A DNA stretch of 9,228 bases from Actinomycetes bacterium (GTDB taxonomy: Bacteria > Actinomycetota > Actinomycetes > Actinomycetales > Microbacteriaceae). Shown one piece after another: positions 1-6,021 of the stretch. The notes under the pieces were generated by a model that was not told the origin of the DNA, made no database searches, and was given only the letters and a program-made list of their open reading frames with translations. Location: assembly GCA_023451265.1 (NCBI GenBank), contig JAEYAG010000231.1, positions 1 to 9,228 of the forward strand, written 5' to 3'. The position numbers were made by a program, and so were the translations under genes. The number at the start of each line of letters is the position of its first letter. The first letter of the stretch is position 1.

Positions 1-554
<554 letters not shown>

Positions 555-624
555 GTTTTCTTCTCCTTCACCGGCAGGTACGTGCCGGACGATCCGTAGT
601 GAATGGAATGAGCGGGGGCTTGCC

Positions 625-648
625 CGCACGCCCGACGTTGGGCGTGCG
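625..648. promoter_or_regulatory. 24-bp near-perfect palindrome, possible operator or 5'-UTR hairpin
   Basis: Arms CGCACGCCC (625-633) and GGGCGTGCG (640-648) are perfect 9-bp inverted repeats around GACGTT. Twenty-two of the 24 positions are self-complementary. The element lies 71-94 bases upstream of the ABC ATPase start and directly downstream of its candidate -10, where a repressor could block transcription or the leader RNA could fold. There is no T-tract, which argues against an ordinary terminator. Confidence 0.4.
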
Positions 649-651
649 ACC

Positions 652-671
652 AGTATCGCACGCTCTGTCAA
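652..671 (-). promoter_or_regulatory. Candidate promoter of the ABC ATPase gene
   Basis: Read on the minus strand, TTGACA lies at 671-666 and an extended -10-like TGCGATACT at 660-652. The gap between the two hexamers is only 8 bases, so they cannot be a normal -35/-10 pair; the extended -10 may work alone. Transcription would start near 645, inside the palindrome at 625-648. This is an inference from motifs only. Confidence 0.3.
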
Positions 672-690
672 AGTGGGATGACCCGAGTGT

Positions 691-721
691 CTGGGCATTT
701 CCCAGGGTGCCTGGATAGCAT
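691..721 (+). promoter_or_regulatory. Candidate promoter region of the DsbA-fold gene with a small inverted repeat
   Basis: A TAGCAT -10-like box lies at 716-721. Just upstream, CTGGG (691-695) and CCCAG (701-705) form an inverted repeat with a 5-base spacer where a -35 would be expected. No good -35 is seen. The leader to ATG 802 would be about 75 nt. Confidence 0.25.
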
Positions 722-801
722 CGAACCCGTTGCTGTCACCCGTCCGGCGACGTTCCGCGGTGCTCGGCGACGCATCACAGTTCTGCACTCCAGAAGGTTC
801 C

Positions 802-1758
802 ATGTCCCACGACGACACTCCGATTGATGAGACCGCTCCCGGCCGCCGCGATGCGGTGCGGGAGAAGGCGCAACTCGTCCACGCGCAGCAGTCGCGTGCC
901 CGGATGCTGCGACGCTCGGCGCTCGTGGCGGGCGTCGTCGGCGCGGTGGCGGTCGTCGCCGTCGTCGTGAGCTGGGCCGTGGGCTCGGCCGCCGATCGCC
1001 CGCAGCTGGCGCCCGTCGACGCGCAGGACGACGGTTTCGCGGTGACGTCGGTGACCGCCGGGTCGTCGCAGATCGATTCGCTGGATGCCGCAACCCCCGC
1101 CCCGACCGAGACGCCCCAGGGCGAGGAGAGCGCCGCGCCGACGCCCACCGCCACGGCATCCGGCGTCGTCGACATCCACGTGTACGTCGACTACCTCTCG
1201 CCGGGCGCGAGGGAGTGGCAGCTGGCCAACTCGCAGCAGCTGACCCAGTGGGTCGCCGACGGTGCCGTGACGCTGACCTACCACCCGGTGTCGATGCTGA
1301 CGGCGAAGTCGAACGGCACGAAGTACTCGCTGCGGGCCGCGAGCGCGGCGGCGTGCGTCGCCTCGTACGCGCCGGAGTCGTTCTTCACCTTCAACGACGA
1401 CCTGCTGCAGCGTCAGCCCGCGGTGGACTCCGACGGCTGGTCGGACAAGGAGCTCGCCGACATCGCGCAGGCCAACGGCTCCGACGACCCGAAGGCGCTG
1501 CGGGAGTGCATCGAGACCGAGGCGTACGCGTCGTGGGTCAAGGCCGCCACCGAGCGCGCGATCACCGGCATCCCCGGTGCCGACGGGCTGTCGCTGACCG
1601 GCACCCCGATGGTCGTCGTCAACGGGCAGCAGTATGTCGGCGAGATGACCGACCCCGCCGAGTTCTCGCAGTTCGTGCTGACCAGCGCGAGCGGCGCGTA
1701 CCAGAAGGCGAAGTCGGCGACGCCCACGCCGACCCCGACTCCCACCGTCGCGCCGTAG
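802..1758 (+). CDS. Membrane-anchored DsbA/thioredoxin-fold protein lacking the CxxC active site
   Basis: The product has 318 aa. Residues 1-38 are a charged cytoplasmic N-terminus, 39-62 a single membrane segment, 97-119 a Thr/Pro/Ala-rich linker, about 121-293 a DsbA-like (Thioredoxin_4) domain, and the end is a TPTPTPTP tail. The domain begins VDIHVYVDYLSPG and ends with the cis-proline segment GTPMVVVNG (Thr268-Pro269), as in actinobacterial DsbA-like proteins. Where these carry CPYC, this protein has SPGA (133-136), so both redox cysteines are absent. Only Cys185 and Cys236 remain. An oxidoreductase role is therefore unlikely; a structural, chaperone-like or binding role outside the membrane is inferred. 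I chose ATG 802, with AGAAGG at 792-797, over the upstream TTG at 730. The gene ends 36 bases before tRNA-Thr. Confidence 0.9.
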   Translation: MSHDDTPIDETAPGRRDAVREKAQLVHAQQSRARMLRRSALVAGVVGAVAVVAVVVSWAVGSAADRPQLAPVDAQDDGFAVTSVTAGSSQIDSLDAATPAPTETPQGEESAAPTPTATASGVVDIHVYVDYLSPGAREWQLANSQQLTQWVADGAVTLTYHPVSMLTAKSNGTKYSLRAASAAACVASYAPESFFTFNDDLLQRQPAVDSDGWSDKELADIAQANGSDDPKALRECIETEAYASWVKAATERAITGIPGADGLSLTGTPMVVVNGQQYVGEMTDPAEFSQFVLTSASGAYQKAKSATPTPTPTPTVAP

Positions 1759-1763
1759 TGTGC

Positions 1764-1783
1764 GCCGGGCGCCCGGCTAGACT
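1764..1783 (+). promoter_or_regulatory. Promoter of tRNA-Thr, preceded by a 14-bp palindrome
   Basis: The -10 box TAGACT (1778-1783) lies 11 bases before the mature tRNA 5' end, giving a start around 1790. Immediately upstream, GCCGGGCGCCCGGC (1764-1777) is a perfect palindrome that could end transcription from the DsbA-fold gene or bind a regulator. No consensus -35 is visible. Confidence 0.55.
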
Positions 1784-1794
1784 GGACGCCGCCC

Positions 1795-1867
1795 GCCGGC
1801 TTGGCGCAATTGGTAGCGCACCTGTCTTGTAAACAGGGGGTTGCAGGTTCGAGTCCTGTAGCCGGCA
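1795..1867 (+). tRNA. tRNA-Thr, anticodon UGU
   Basis: A 73-nt cloverleaf can be drawn by hand. The acceptor arms GCCGGCT (1795-1801) and AGCCGGC (1860-1866) pair fully, with discriminator A at 1867. The D-stem is GCGC/GCGC with loop AATTGGTA. The anticodon stem CCTGT/ACAGG holds loop CTTGTAA, so the anticodon TGT at 1828-1830 reads ACA (Thr). The T-stem GCAGG/CCTGT has one G-U pair around TTCGAGT. CCA is not encoded (the next bases are CCG), so it would be added after transcription. I see no integrase or duplicated 3' end, so no sign that this tRNA is an integration site here. Confidence 0.97.
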
Positions 1868-1870
1868 CCG

Positions 1871-1895
1871 TCTCGTGAGCGCTCCCGAGAGTTTT
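1871..1895 (+). terminator. Intrinsic terminator of tRNA-Thr
   Basis: TCTCG (1871-1875) pairs with CGAGA (1886-1890) around a 10-base loop that itself contains GAGCGCTC. TTTT follows at 1892-1895. It starts four bases after the tRNA. Confidence 0.6.
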
Positions 1896-1935
1896 CCCCG
1901 GTCCGCGCGGTGTACATCGCCCGGGCGTACGGGCC

Positions 1936-1947
1936 TACCGTGGCGGC
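1936..1947 (+). promoter_or_regulatory. Start-proximal -10 box of the RidA gene (leaderless)
   Basis: TACCGT at 1936-1941 is followed by six bases and then ATG 1948. No Shine-Dalgarno is visible. The spacing puts the transcription start at the A of the start codon. Confidence 0.5.
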
Positions 1948-2325
1948 ATGAATGAGATCTCTCGCCAGGATGTCGTCGAGGAATGGGCCGTGTCGGGGAT
2001 CGTCGACGCCGGCGGCTTCGTCTTCATCTCCTATTGCGTCGGCAACCCCACGGGAACGATGAGCGAGCAGGTGCACGGCGCCGTCGACACGCTCGAGCGG
2101 CGGCTGTCCTCGGTGGGCCTCACCCTCGCCGATGTCGTCAAAGTCGACGCGCTGTTCGCCGACGTCTGGGAGCTTCCGATCATGGAGGAGGTCTTCCAGG
2201 AGCGGTTCGTGGCGGGCTACCCGGCACGTAAGTCGATGCAGACGGTGTTCGCCCACGACGGCCTGCGATTCCAGCTCGACGCGATCGCGGCCCGACGTGT
2301 GGCCCCGGAGACTGCGGCGTCGTGA
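1948..2325 (+). CDS. RidA family protein (YjgF/YER057c/UK114)
   Basis: The 125-aa product has the usual length and order of a RidA-fold protein: hydrophobic strand GGFVFISYCVGNPTG (22-36), helix QVHGAVDTLERRLSSVGLTLADVVKVDALFAD in pieces across 41-72, then FVAGYPARKSMQTVF (87-101) and a C-terminal LDAIA strand. These proteins form trimers, and the classic members deaminate reactive enamine/imine intermediates from PLP enzymes. The key arginine (Arg94 in YPAR) is kept. Compared with E. coli RidA, the Cys after the arginine appears as Ser96 and the Glu of EAIA as Asp111, so this may be another Rid subfamily with changed activity. The start is ATG 1948. The stop overlaps the GTG of a downstream small ORF. 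Confidence 0.9.
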   Translation: MNEISRQDVVEEWAVSGIVDAGGFVFISYCVGNPTGTMSEQVHGAVDTLERRLSSVGLTLADVVKVDALFADVWELPIMEEVFQERFVAGYPARKSMQTVFAHDGLRFQLDAIAARRVAPETAAS

Positions 2326-2468
2326 ACCGGCCAGCTGTCGGTTATCTCCGGCGATGCGCCGCACGCCACGACGCGGATGCCCGTAGCTTCGACCTCGTGG
2401 ACGACTACGACCCCCGCAGCGAACCCGAGCCGATCACCGAAGCCATCTGCATCCTCGGCTACGACTGA
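2322..2468 (+). CDS. Putative small protein of 48 aa, translationally coupled to the RidA gene
   Basis: I do not recognise this ORF. GTG 2322 overlaps the RidA stop in a GTGA junction, a common sign of translational coupling. No other start lies upstream in frame before a stop at 2229-2231. About 38 of 48 codons end in G or C, and nearly all do in the second half, as expected for coding DNA in this genome. The product starts MNRPAVGYLRRC, has a basic first half, and an acidic second half containing DLVDDYDP and EPEPITEA. It has two cysteines (12 and 43) and no membrane segment. It could be a real small acidic protein or a chance open frame. Confidence 0.45.
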   Translation: MNRPAVGYLRRCAARHDADARSFDLVDDYDPRSEPEPITEAICILGYD

Positions 2469-2471
2469 ACC

Positions 2472-2485
2472 CCGGCTGCAGCCGG
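2472..2485. repeat. 14-bp perfect palindrome after the small ORF
   Basis: CCGGCTGCAGCCGG begins three bases after the small ORF stop. It could fold at the 3' end of the ridA transcript but has no T-tract. Confidence 0.35.
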
Positions 2486-2496
2486 CGCGCCTGCGC

Positions 2497-2572
2497 AACT
2501 GCAAGTTCGCCGGGGCGACACGCCAGTCGCCGCCGTCGTGCCACGGCGTGTCGCGCACAATTCCTTGCAGTT
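2497..2572. repeat. Nested inverted repeat (9-bp outer and 10-bp inner arms)
   Basis: The outer arms AACTGCAAG (2497-2505) and CTTGCAGTT (2564-2572) are perfectly complementary. The inner arms GCGACACGCC (2515-2524) and GGCGTGTCGC (2545-2554) are also perfect. The two are separated by 9 bases on each side, and the apical loop is 20 bases. The whole 76-base element lies in the gap between the small ORF and the DMT gene. It could be an interspersed palindromic (REP/MITE-like) element, a large 3' hairpin of the ridA transcript, or a protein-binding site. Confidence 0.6.
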
Positions 2573-2638
2573 CGACGAACCCGGGCCGGCCGGGCCGCGG
2601 ACACGCCCGCGGGAGACGGCGCCGGTCGGAGGCCGGAC

Positions 2639-2652
2639 TAGGCTGGCTCCCC
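2639..2652 (+). promoter_or_regulatory. Start-proximal -10 box of the DMT transporter gene (leaderless)
   Basis: TAGGCT at 2639-2644 lies eight bases before GTG 2653, with no Shine-Dalgarno between them. It supports GTG 2653 rather than the far upstream in-frame ATG at 2377. Confidence 0.5.
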
Positions 2653-3609
2653 GTGACCTCCTCCGCGCCCCACCGCCTCCCCGCGGGAGTGGCGTTGGGC
2701 GGCGCGGTGCTCGTCGGCGTGCTGACGGCGATCCAGGCGCGCATCAACGGCCAGCTCGGTCTGCGCATCGGTGACGGGTTCGTCGCCGCCGTCATCTCGT
2801 TCGGATCGGGCCTCGTCGTCCTCCTCATCCTGTCCGCCGCCCTCCCGGCCGGCCGTCGCGGCGCACGGGCGCTGGGCGCCGGCATCCGTCGCCGCACGAT
2901 TCCGTGGTGGATGCTGCTGGGCGGCCTCGCCGGCGCGCTCACCGTCGCCACCCAGGGACTGGCCGTCGCCATCATCGGCGTCTCACTGTTCACGGTCGGC
3001 GTCGTGGCGGGTCAGACGCTCAGCGGCCTCGTCCTCGACCGCATGGGCTACGGGCCGGCGGGTGTCGTCGCTGTCACCGTGCCGCGCGTCATCGGCGGGG
3101 CGTTGGCGCTCGTCGCGGTCGCCATCTCACTACAGGGCGGCGTGCTCGAGCGCGTCCCGCTGTGGATGCTCGTGCTGCCGGTCCTCACCGGCATCGGCAT
3201 CGCGTGGCAGCAGGCCACCAACGGGCGCCTGCGACAGCGGGTGGGCACCCCGCTGACGGCGACCCTCGTGAACTTCATCGGCGGCACCATCGTGCTCGCG
3301 ATCGCCGCGGCGATCCACGTCGCGATCGTGGGCATGCCCGCGGGGCTGCCGACCGAGCCCTGGCTCTACCTCGGCGGCGTCGTGGGTGTGACCTACATCT
3401 TCCTGTCGGCGGCGCTCGTCGTGCACACCGGGGTGCTGCTTCTCGGCCTCGGGGCCGTCGCCGGGCAGCTCGTCACGGCCTTCACTCTCGACGCCCTCTG
3501 GCCGGCGGATGCCGGGCCGGGCTGGCTCGTGGAACTGCTCACCGTCGTGGTCGCCGCCGGCTCCGTCCTCGTGGCCGCGGCGCCGTGGCAGCGGCGCGTG
3601 CGCGGCTGA
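2653..3609 (+). CDS. DMT family transporter, YdcZ/DUF606 type
   Basis: The 318-aa membrane protein has about ten hydrophobic segments and a few short charged loops. It is an internal duplication: INGQLGLRIGDGF (31-43) and ISFGSG in the first half match TNGRLRQRVGTPL (189-201) and VNFIGG in the second, which is characteristic of DUF606 (YdcZ) members of the drug/metabolite transporter superfamily. Some bacteria split the halves into two genes; here they are fused. The substrate is unknown. The open frame extends to an ATG at 2377, but that part reads across the small ORF and the nested inverted repeat and gives an unlikely Arg/Ser/Pro-rich extension. GTG 2653 with a -10 box directly before it is therefore chosen. 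The gene converges on the nitroreductase gene. Confidence 0.9.
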   Translation: MTSSAPHRLPAGVALGGAVLVGVLTAIQARINGQLGLRIGDGFVAAVISFGSGLVVLLILSAALPAGRRGARALGAGIRRRTIPWWMLLGGLAGALTVATQGLAVAIIGVSLFTVGVVAGQTLSGLVLDRMGYGPAGVVAVTVPRVIGGALALVAVAISLQGGVLERVPLWMLVLPVLTGIGIAWQQATNGRLRQRVGTPLTATLVNFIGGTIVLAIAAAIHVAIVGMPAGLPTEPWLYLGGVVGVTYIFLSAALVVHTGVLLLGLGAVAGQLVTAFTLDALWPADAGPGWLVELLTVVVAAGSVLVAAAPWQRRVRG

Positions 3610-3662
3610 GATCCCGGCGGGGCTGCGGGGGCCGGTCGACGCGGCGTCCAACGAGCGCGGTG

Positions 3663-3691
3663 CCGGCGAGCGCGGTGCTCTGCTGCGCCGG
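3663..3691. terminator. Possible hairpin between the convergent DMT and nitroreductase genes
   Basis: CCGGC (3663-3667) and GCCGG (3687-3691) enclose an inner GAGC/GCTC stem (3668-3671, 3677-3680) with a 6-base bulge. There is no T-tract. A 12-bp direct repeat, CGAGCGCGGTGC, occurs at 3652-3663 and 3667-3678. The position between convergent genes makes a terminator plausible but not established. Confidence 0.25.
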
Positions 3692-3704
3692 ACGGGTCGG
3701 CGCG

Positions 3705-4523
3705 TCAGGCGGGGGTGCCGCCGGCGCGCTGCCGTGCCTCGTCGGCCCGCTGCGCAGCCTTCCGCGCCCTCTTCTCGGCCTTGCGGGCCTTCTTCTCGGC
3801 CTTAGCCGCCCGCGCGGCCCAGTCGACGGGCTTCTTCTCCTTGGGCTTCGCGCCCTTGCCGCCGGACTTCTTGCCGCCGGACTTCTTGCCGCCGGACTTC
3901 CTGCCACCCGACTTCTTCTTCGCCGTGGCGGCCGCCTCTTCGCGCCAGCTCACGAACTCGCCGGGCTGATCCGCGCGCTGCGGCATCCGGCTGACGTGGG
4001 CGCGGGGATCGACGGCCTTGCGCCAGCCCGGGCGGGAGCGCTCCGGCTTGCCGCCGACATAGAGCCAGCCCAGCAGCTCCTCGTTCTCGGACAGTCCGTG
4101 CGCCTTGGCCACGGCCTTGCTGCGCGTGTAGTGGCCGGTGCGCCACAGGACGCCCCAGCCGGCCTCGTCGAGCAGCAGGCTTAGCATGTGCGCGACGCCC
4201 GAGGCGACGGCCTGCTGCTCCCAGCGGGGCACCTTGTCGCTCTTGCGGTAGCTGGCGACCACCGCGATCAGCAGCGGCGCGCGCAGCGGCTTCGACGACG
4301 GCGTGCTGTCGCCCTCCGCCTTCGCGATCGCCGCGCCCAGCACGCGCCGGTCGTCGCCGCGCAGCTCGATGATGCGCCACGGACGCAGCGACGAGTGGTC
4401 GGCGACGCGTCCAGCGGCCGCCACGAGGGTGAGCACTTCGGCGCGGGTGGGCGCGGCATCCGTCACCTTCGACCACGAACGCCGGGCGCGCACCGCCTCC
4501 AGCGCGGGGCGGCCGTCGGTCAC
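3705..4523 (-). CDS. Nitroreductase family protein (YdjA-like) with a lysine-rich histone-like C-terminal tail
   Basis: The 272-aa product has two parts. Residues 8-180 form a compact nitroreductase domain close to E. coli YdjA: RRSWSKV (14-20) for FMN phosphate binding, VADHSSLRPWRI (40-51), KVPRWEQQ (97-104) and GWGVLWRTG (122-130). Such enzymes bind FMN as dimers and use NAD(P)H to reduce nitro or related compounds. Residues 196-272 are an unusual tail: KKSGG repeats at about 202-224, then an Ala/Lys/Arg-rich helix (235-266), resembling bacterial histone H1-like tails. The tail could bind nucleic acid or acidic polymers (inference). GTG 4523 overlaps the msrB stop by four bases, so translation is probably coupled. 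YdjA alone is about 183 aa, so roughly 75-90 residues are extra. Confidence 0.92.
   Translation of the reverse strand: MTDGRPALEAVRARRSWSKVTDAAPTRAEVLTLVAAAGRVADHSSLRPWRIIELRGDDRRVLGAAIAKAEGDSTPSSKPLRAPLLIAVVASYRKSDKVPRWEQQAVASGVAHMLSLLLDEAGWGVLWRTGHYTRSKAVAKAHGLSENEELLGWLYVGGKPERSRPGWRKAVDPRAHVSRMPQRADQPGEFVSWREEAAATAKKKSGGRKSGGKKSGGKKSGGKGAKPKEKKPVDWAARAAKAEKKARKAEKRARKAAQRADEARQRAGGTPA
3856..3915 (-). repeat. Four tandem 15-bp units encoding the KSGGK tail repeat
   Basis: TTGCCGCCGGACTTC is repeated at 3856-3870, 3871-3885 and 3886-3900. A diverged copy at 3901-3915 (CTGCCACCCGACTTC) follows. Three units are identical at the DNA level, which suggests recent slippage expansion. Each unit adds five residues to the nitroreductase tail. 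Confidence 0.95.
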
Positions 4524-4930
4524 GATGCCGACTCTTCCGGGGCGAACGACAGCGACAGCGAGTTCATGCAGTAGCGGTCGCCGGTGGGCGTGCCGAACCC
4601 GTCGGGAAAGACGTGGCCCAGGTGCGATCCGCAGTTCGCGCAGCGCACCTCGGTGCGCACCATGCCGTGGCTCGTGTCTTCGATGAGCTCGACGGCCTCG
4701 GGGCGCACCGACTCGTAGAAGCTCGGCCACCCGCAGTGCGAGTCGAACTTCGTGCCGCTCTGGAACAGCTCGGCGCCGCACGCGGCGCAGGTGTAGAGGC
4801 CGGCGCGGTGCTCATCGAGCAGCTCGCCGGTCCAGGCCCGCTCGGTGCCGGCCTGGCGCAGCACGGCGTACTGCTCCGGGCTCAGCTCCGCCCGCCACTG
4901 CTCGTCGGTCTTGTTCACGCGGTAGGTCAT
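4520..4930 (-). CDS. msrB: Peptide-methionine (R)-S-oxide reductase MsrB
   Basis: The 136-aa product is a complete MsrB, which reduces the R form of methionine sulfoxide in proteins using thioredoxin. Two zinc-binding CxxC pairs are present (Cys48/Cys51 in CAAC and Cys97/Cys100 in CANC). The catalytic cysteine is Cys121 in RYCMNSLSL, and Cys66 in DSHCGWPSF sits at the usual resolving position, so it is a 2-Cys, zinc-type enzyme. GHVFPDGF (105-112) is also typical. There is no signal peptide, so it is cytosolic. The start at 4930 is supported by AGGAG (4940-4936) five bases upstream. It is the first gene of a two-gene operon with the nitroreductase, and its TGA overlaps that gene's GTG. Confidence 0.97.
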   Translation of the reverse strand: MTYRVNKTDEQWRAELSPEQYAVLRQAGTERAWTGELLDEHRAGLYTCAACGAELFQSGTKFDSHCGWPSFYESVRPEAVELIEDTSHGMVRTEVRCANCGSHLGHVFPDGFGTPTGDRYCMNSLSLSFAPEESAS

Positions 4931-4951
4931 GGTGACTCCTCACTCCCTTCC

Positions 4952-4957
4952 ATTCAA
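4952..4957 (-). promoter_or_regulatory. Candidate -10 box of the msrB operon
   Basis: On the minus strand, TTGAAT lies 21 bases before the msrB start. It faces away from the DUF2332 -10 box at 4990-4995, so the 71-bp gap would hold two divergent promoters. No clear -35 is seen. Confidence 0.3.
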
Positions 4958-4989
4958 CCCGACGCGAGCGGTCGATGTTCCGCGCGCAC

Positions 4990-5001
4990 CAGAATGGTCG
5001 A
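4990..5001 (+). promoter_or_regulatory. Start-proximal -10 box of the DUF2332 gene (leaderless)
   Basis: CAGAAT at 4990-4995 is six bases before ATG 5002. No Shine-Dalgarno precedes this ATG or the in-frame ATG at 4975, so the -10 box decides the start. Confidence 0.45.
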
Positions 5002-6012
5002 ATGGATGCCGACACCGCCGCCGTCGCGGAGCGCTTCGCTCGCTTCGCGCGGGACGAAGCGCCCGGCCGGTCGGAGCGGTACGCGCAGTGGGCGGCCGGC
5101 GTCGCCGCCGACGTCGCGGTGCAGCGGGTGCTGGCGCGCATCCCGGCGCGGCACCGGCAGCCGCCGCTCGTCTTCGCCGTCGCCCGGCTGCTCGGCTCGG
5201 GGGAGCCGCCCTACCCGCAGTGGCGGGACTGGGTGCTCGCCCACGCCGATGCCCTCGTCGCGGAATGCGCCCGGCGCTCCCTCCAGACCAACGAACCGCT
5301 CCGCTGCGCCGCACTTCTGCCGGCCCTCGCGCTCATCGACGGGCCCATCGCGCTGCTGGAGATCGGCGCGAGCGCGGGACTCTGTCTCTACCCCGACCGC
5401 TACTCCTACCGCTACCGCGGCGGGGCGGGGCAGATCGCCCTCGACCCGCCGGACGGACCGTCGCCGGTCGTGCTGGACTGCGACGTGCGCGGCGAGCGGA
5501 TGCCGCCGGTCACCCGTCCCGAGATCGTCTGGCGTGCGGGCATCGACCTCGCACCGCTCGACCCCGCGGCGGCGGAGACCGAGGCGTGGCTCACCGGCCT
5601 CGTCTGGCCGGGGGAGGATGGGCGGCGGGAGCGCGTCGCCGCGGCCCTGCGCATCGCCGCCGCCGATCCGCCGGTGCTGCGCGCCGGGGATGGTGCGGCG
5701 CTCCTGACGGAGGTCGCGGCATCCGCCCCGCACGACGCGACCCTCGTCGTGCAGACGCCGGGCGTGCTCGCCCACATCCCGTGGGCCGGCCGCCACGAGC
5801 TGATCGCGGGGATCCGCGCCGTCGCCGGCGGTGCGGCCCGCTGGATCACGCTGGACCACCCCACCCTGCACGAGGGCTGGGCGCACCCGATCGATGCCGA
5901 CGCGTGGCCCGGCGGCTTCGCCCTCGCGCTCGACGGCGAGGTGCTCGCCGCGGCCGACCCACTTGGCGGATGGCTGGAGTGGCGCACGGGTGGCGCGCCG
6001 GTGCGGGGTTAG
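5002..6012 (+). CDS. DUF2332 family protein of unknown function
   Basis: The 336-aa soluble protein carries the family hallmarks: RRSLQTNEPLRCAALLPAL (91-109) and ALLEIGASAGLCLYPDRYSY (117-136). No function is established for DUF2332 that I know of. The EIGASAG segment resembles motif I of SAM-dependent methyltransferases, so a Rossmann-like fold binding a nucleotide is possible; this is inference only. There is no signal peptide or membrane segment. ATG 5002 is preferred over the ATG at 4975 because of the -10 box. The gene is divergent from msrB, and its TAG stop is also the first half of the -10 box of the next gene. Confidence 0.88.
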   Translation: MDADTAAVAERFARFARDEAPGRSERYAQWAAGVAADVAVQRVLARIPARHRQPPLVFAVARLLGSGEPPYPQWRDWVLAHADALVAECARRSLQTNEPLRCAALLPALALIDGPIALLEIGASAGLCLYPDRYSYRYRGGAGQIALDPPDGPSPVVLDCDVRGERMPPVTRPEIVWRAGIDLAPLDPAAAETEAWLTGLVWPGEDGRRERVAAALRIAAADPPVLRAGDGAALLTEVAASAPHDATLVVQTPGVLAHIPWAGRHELIAGIRAVAGGAARWITLDHPTLHEGWAHPIDADAWPGGFALALDGEVLAAADPLGGWLEWRTGGAPVRG

Positions 6013-6021
6013 CGTGAGCAC
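6010..6021 (+). promoter_or_regulatory. -10 box of the DUF3263 gene overlapping the DUF2332 stop codon
   Basis: TAGCGT at 6010-6015 includes the TAG stop of DUF2332 and lies six bases before GTG 6022. A leaderless start at that GTG is predicted. Confidence 0.45.

Noticed and set aside
730..801. Upstream TTG start for the DsbA-fold protein
   Set aside because: TAGCAT at 716-721 could make it nearly leaderless, but TTG is a poor leaderless start and ATG 802 has AGAAGG in place.
1795..1867. tRNA-Thr as an integration site of a mobile element
   Set aside because: No integrase, no repeated tRNA 3' end and no change in composition were seen on either side.
2322..2380. The small ORF as a resolvase N-terminus because of VGYLR
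   Set aside because: Only five residues resemble the serine recombinase start. The catalytic serine context and helix pattern are absent, so this is a chance match.
2377..2652. N-terminal extension of the DMT transporter to ATG 2377
   Set aside because: It is rich in Arg, Ser and Pro, overlaps the small ORF and the nested inverted repeat, and has no Shine-Dalgarno. The -10 box at GTG 2653 and the first membrane segment fit the shorter form.
4524..4781. Longer nitroreductase start inside msrB (ATG at 4781)
   Set aside because: This part is the shadow of msrB in another frame. The GTGA overlap at 4523 begins the recognisable domain.
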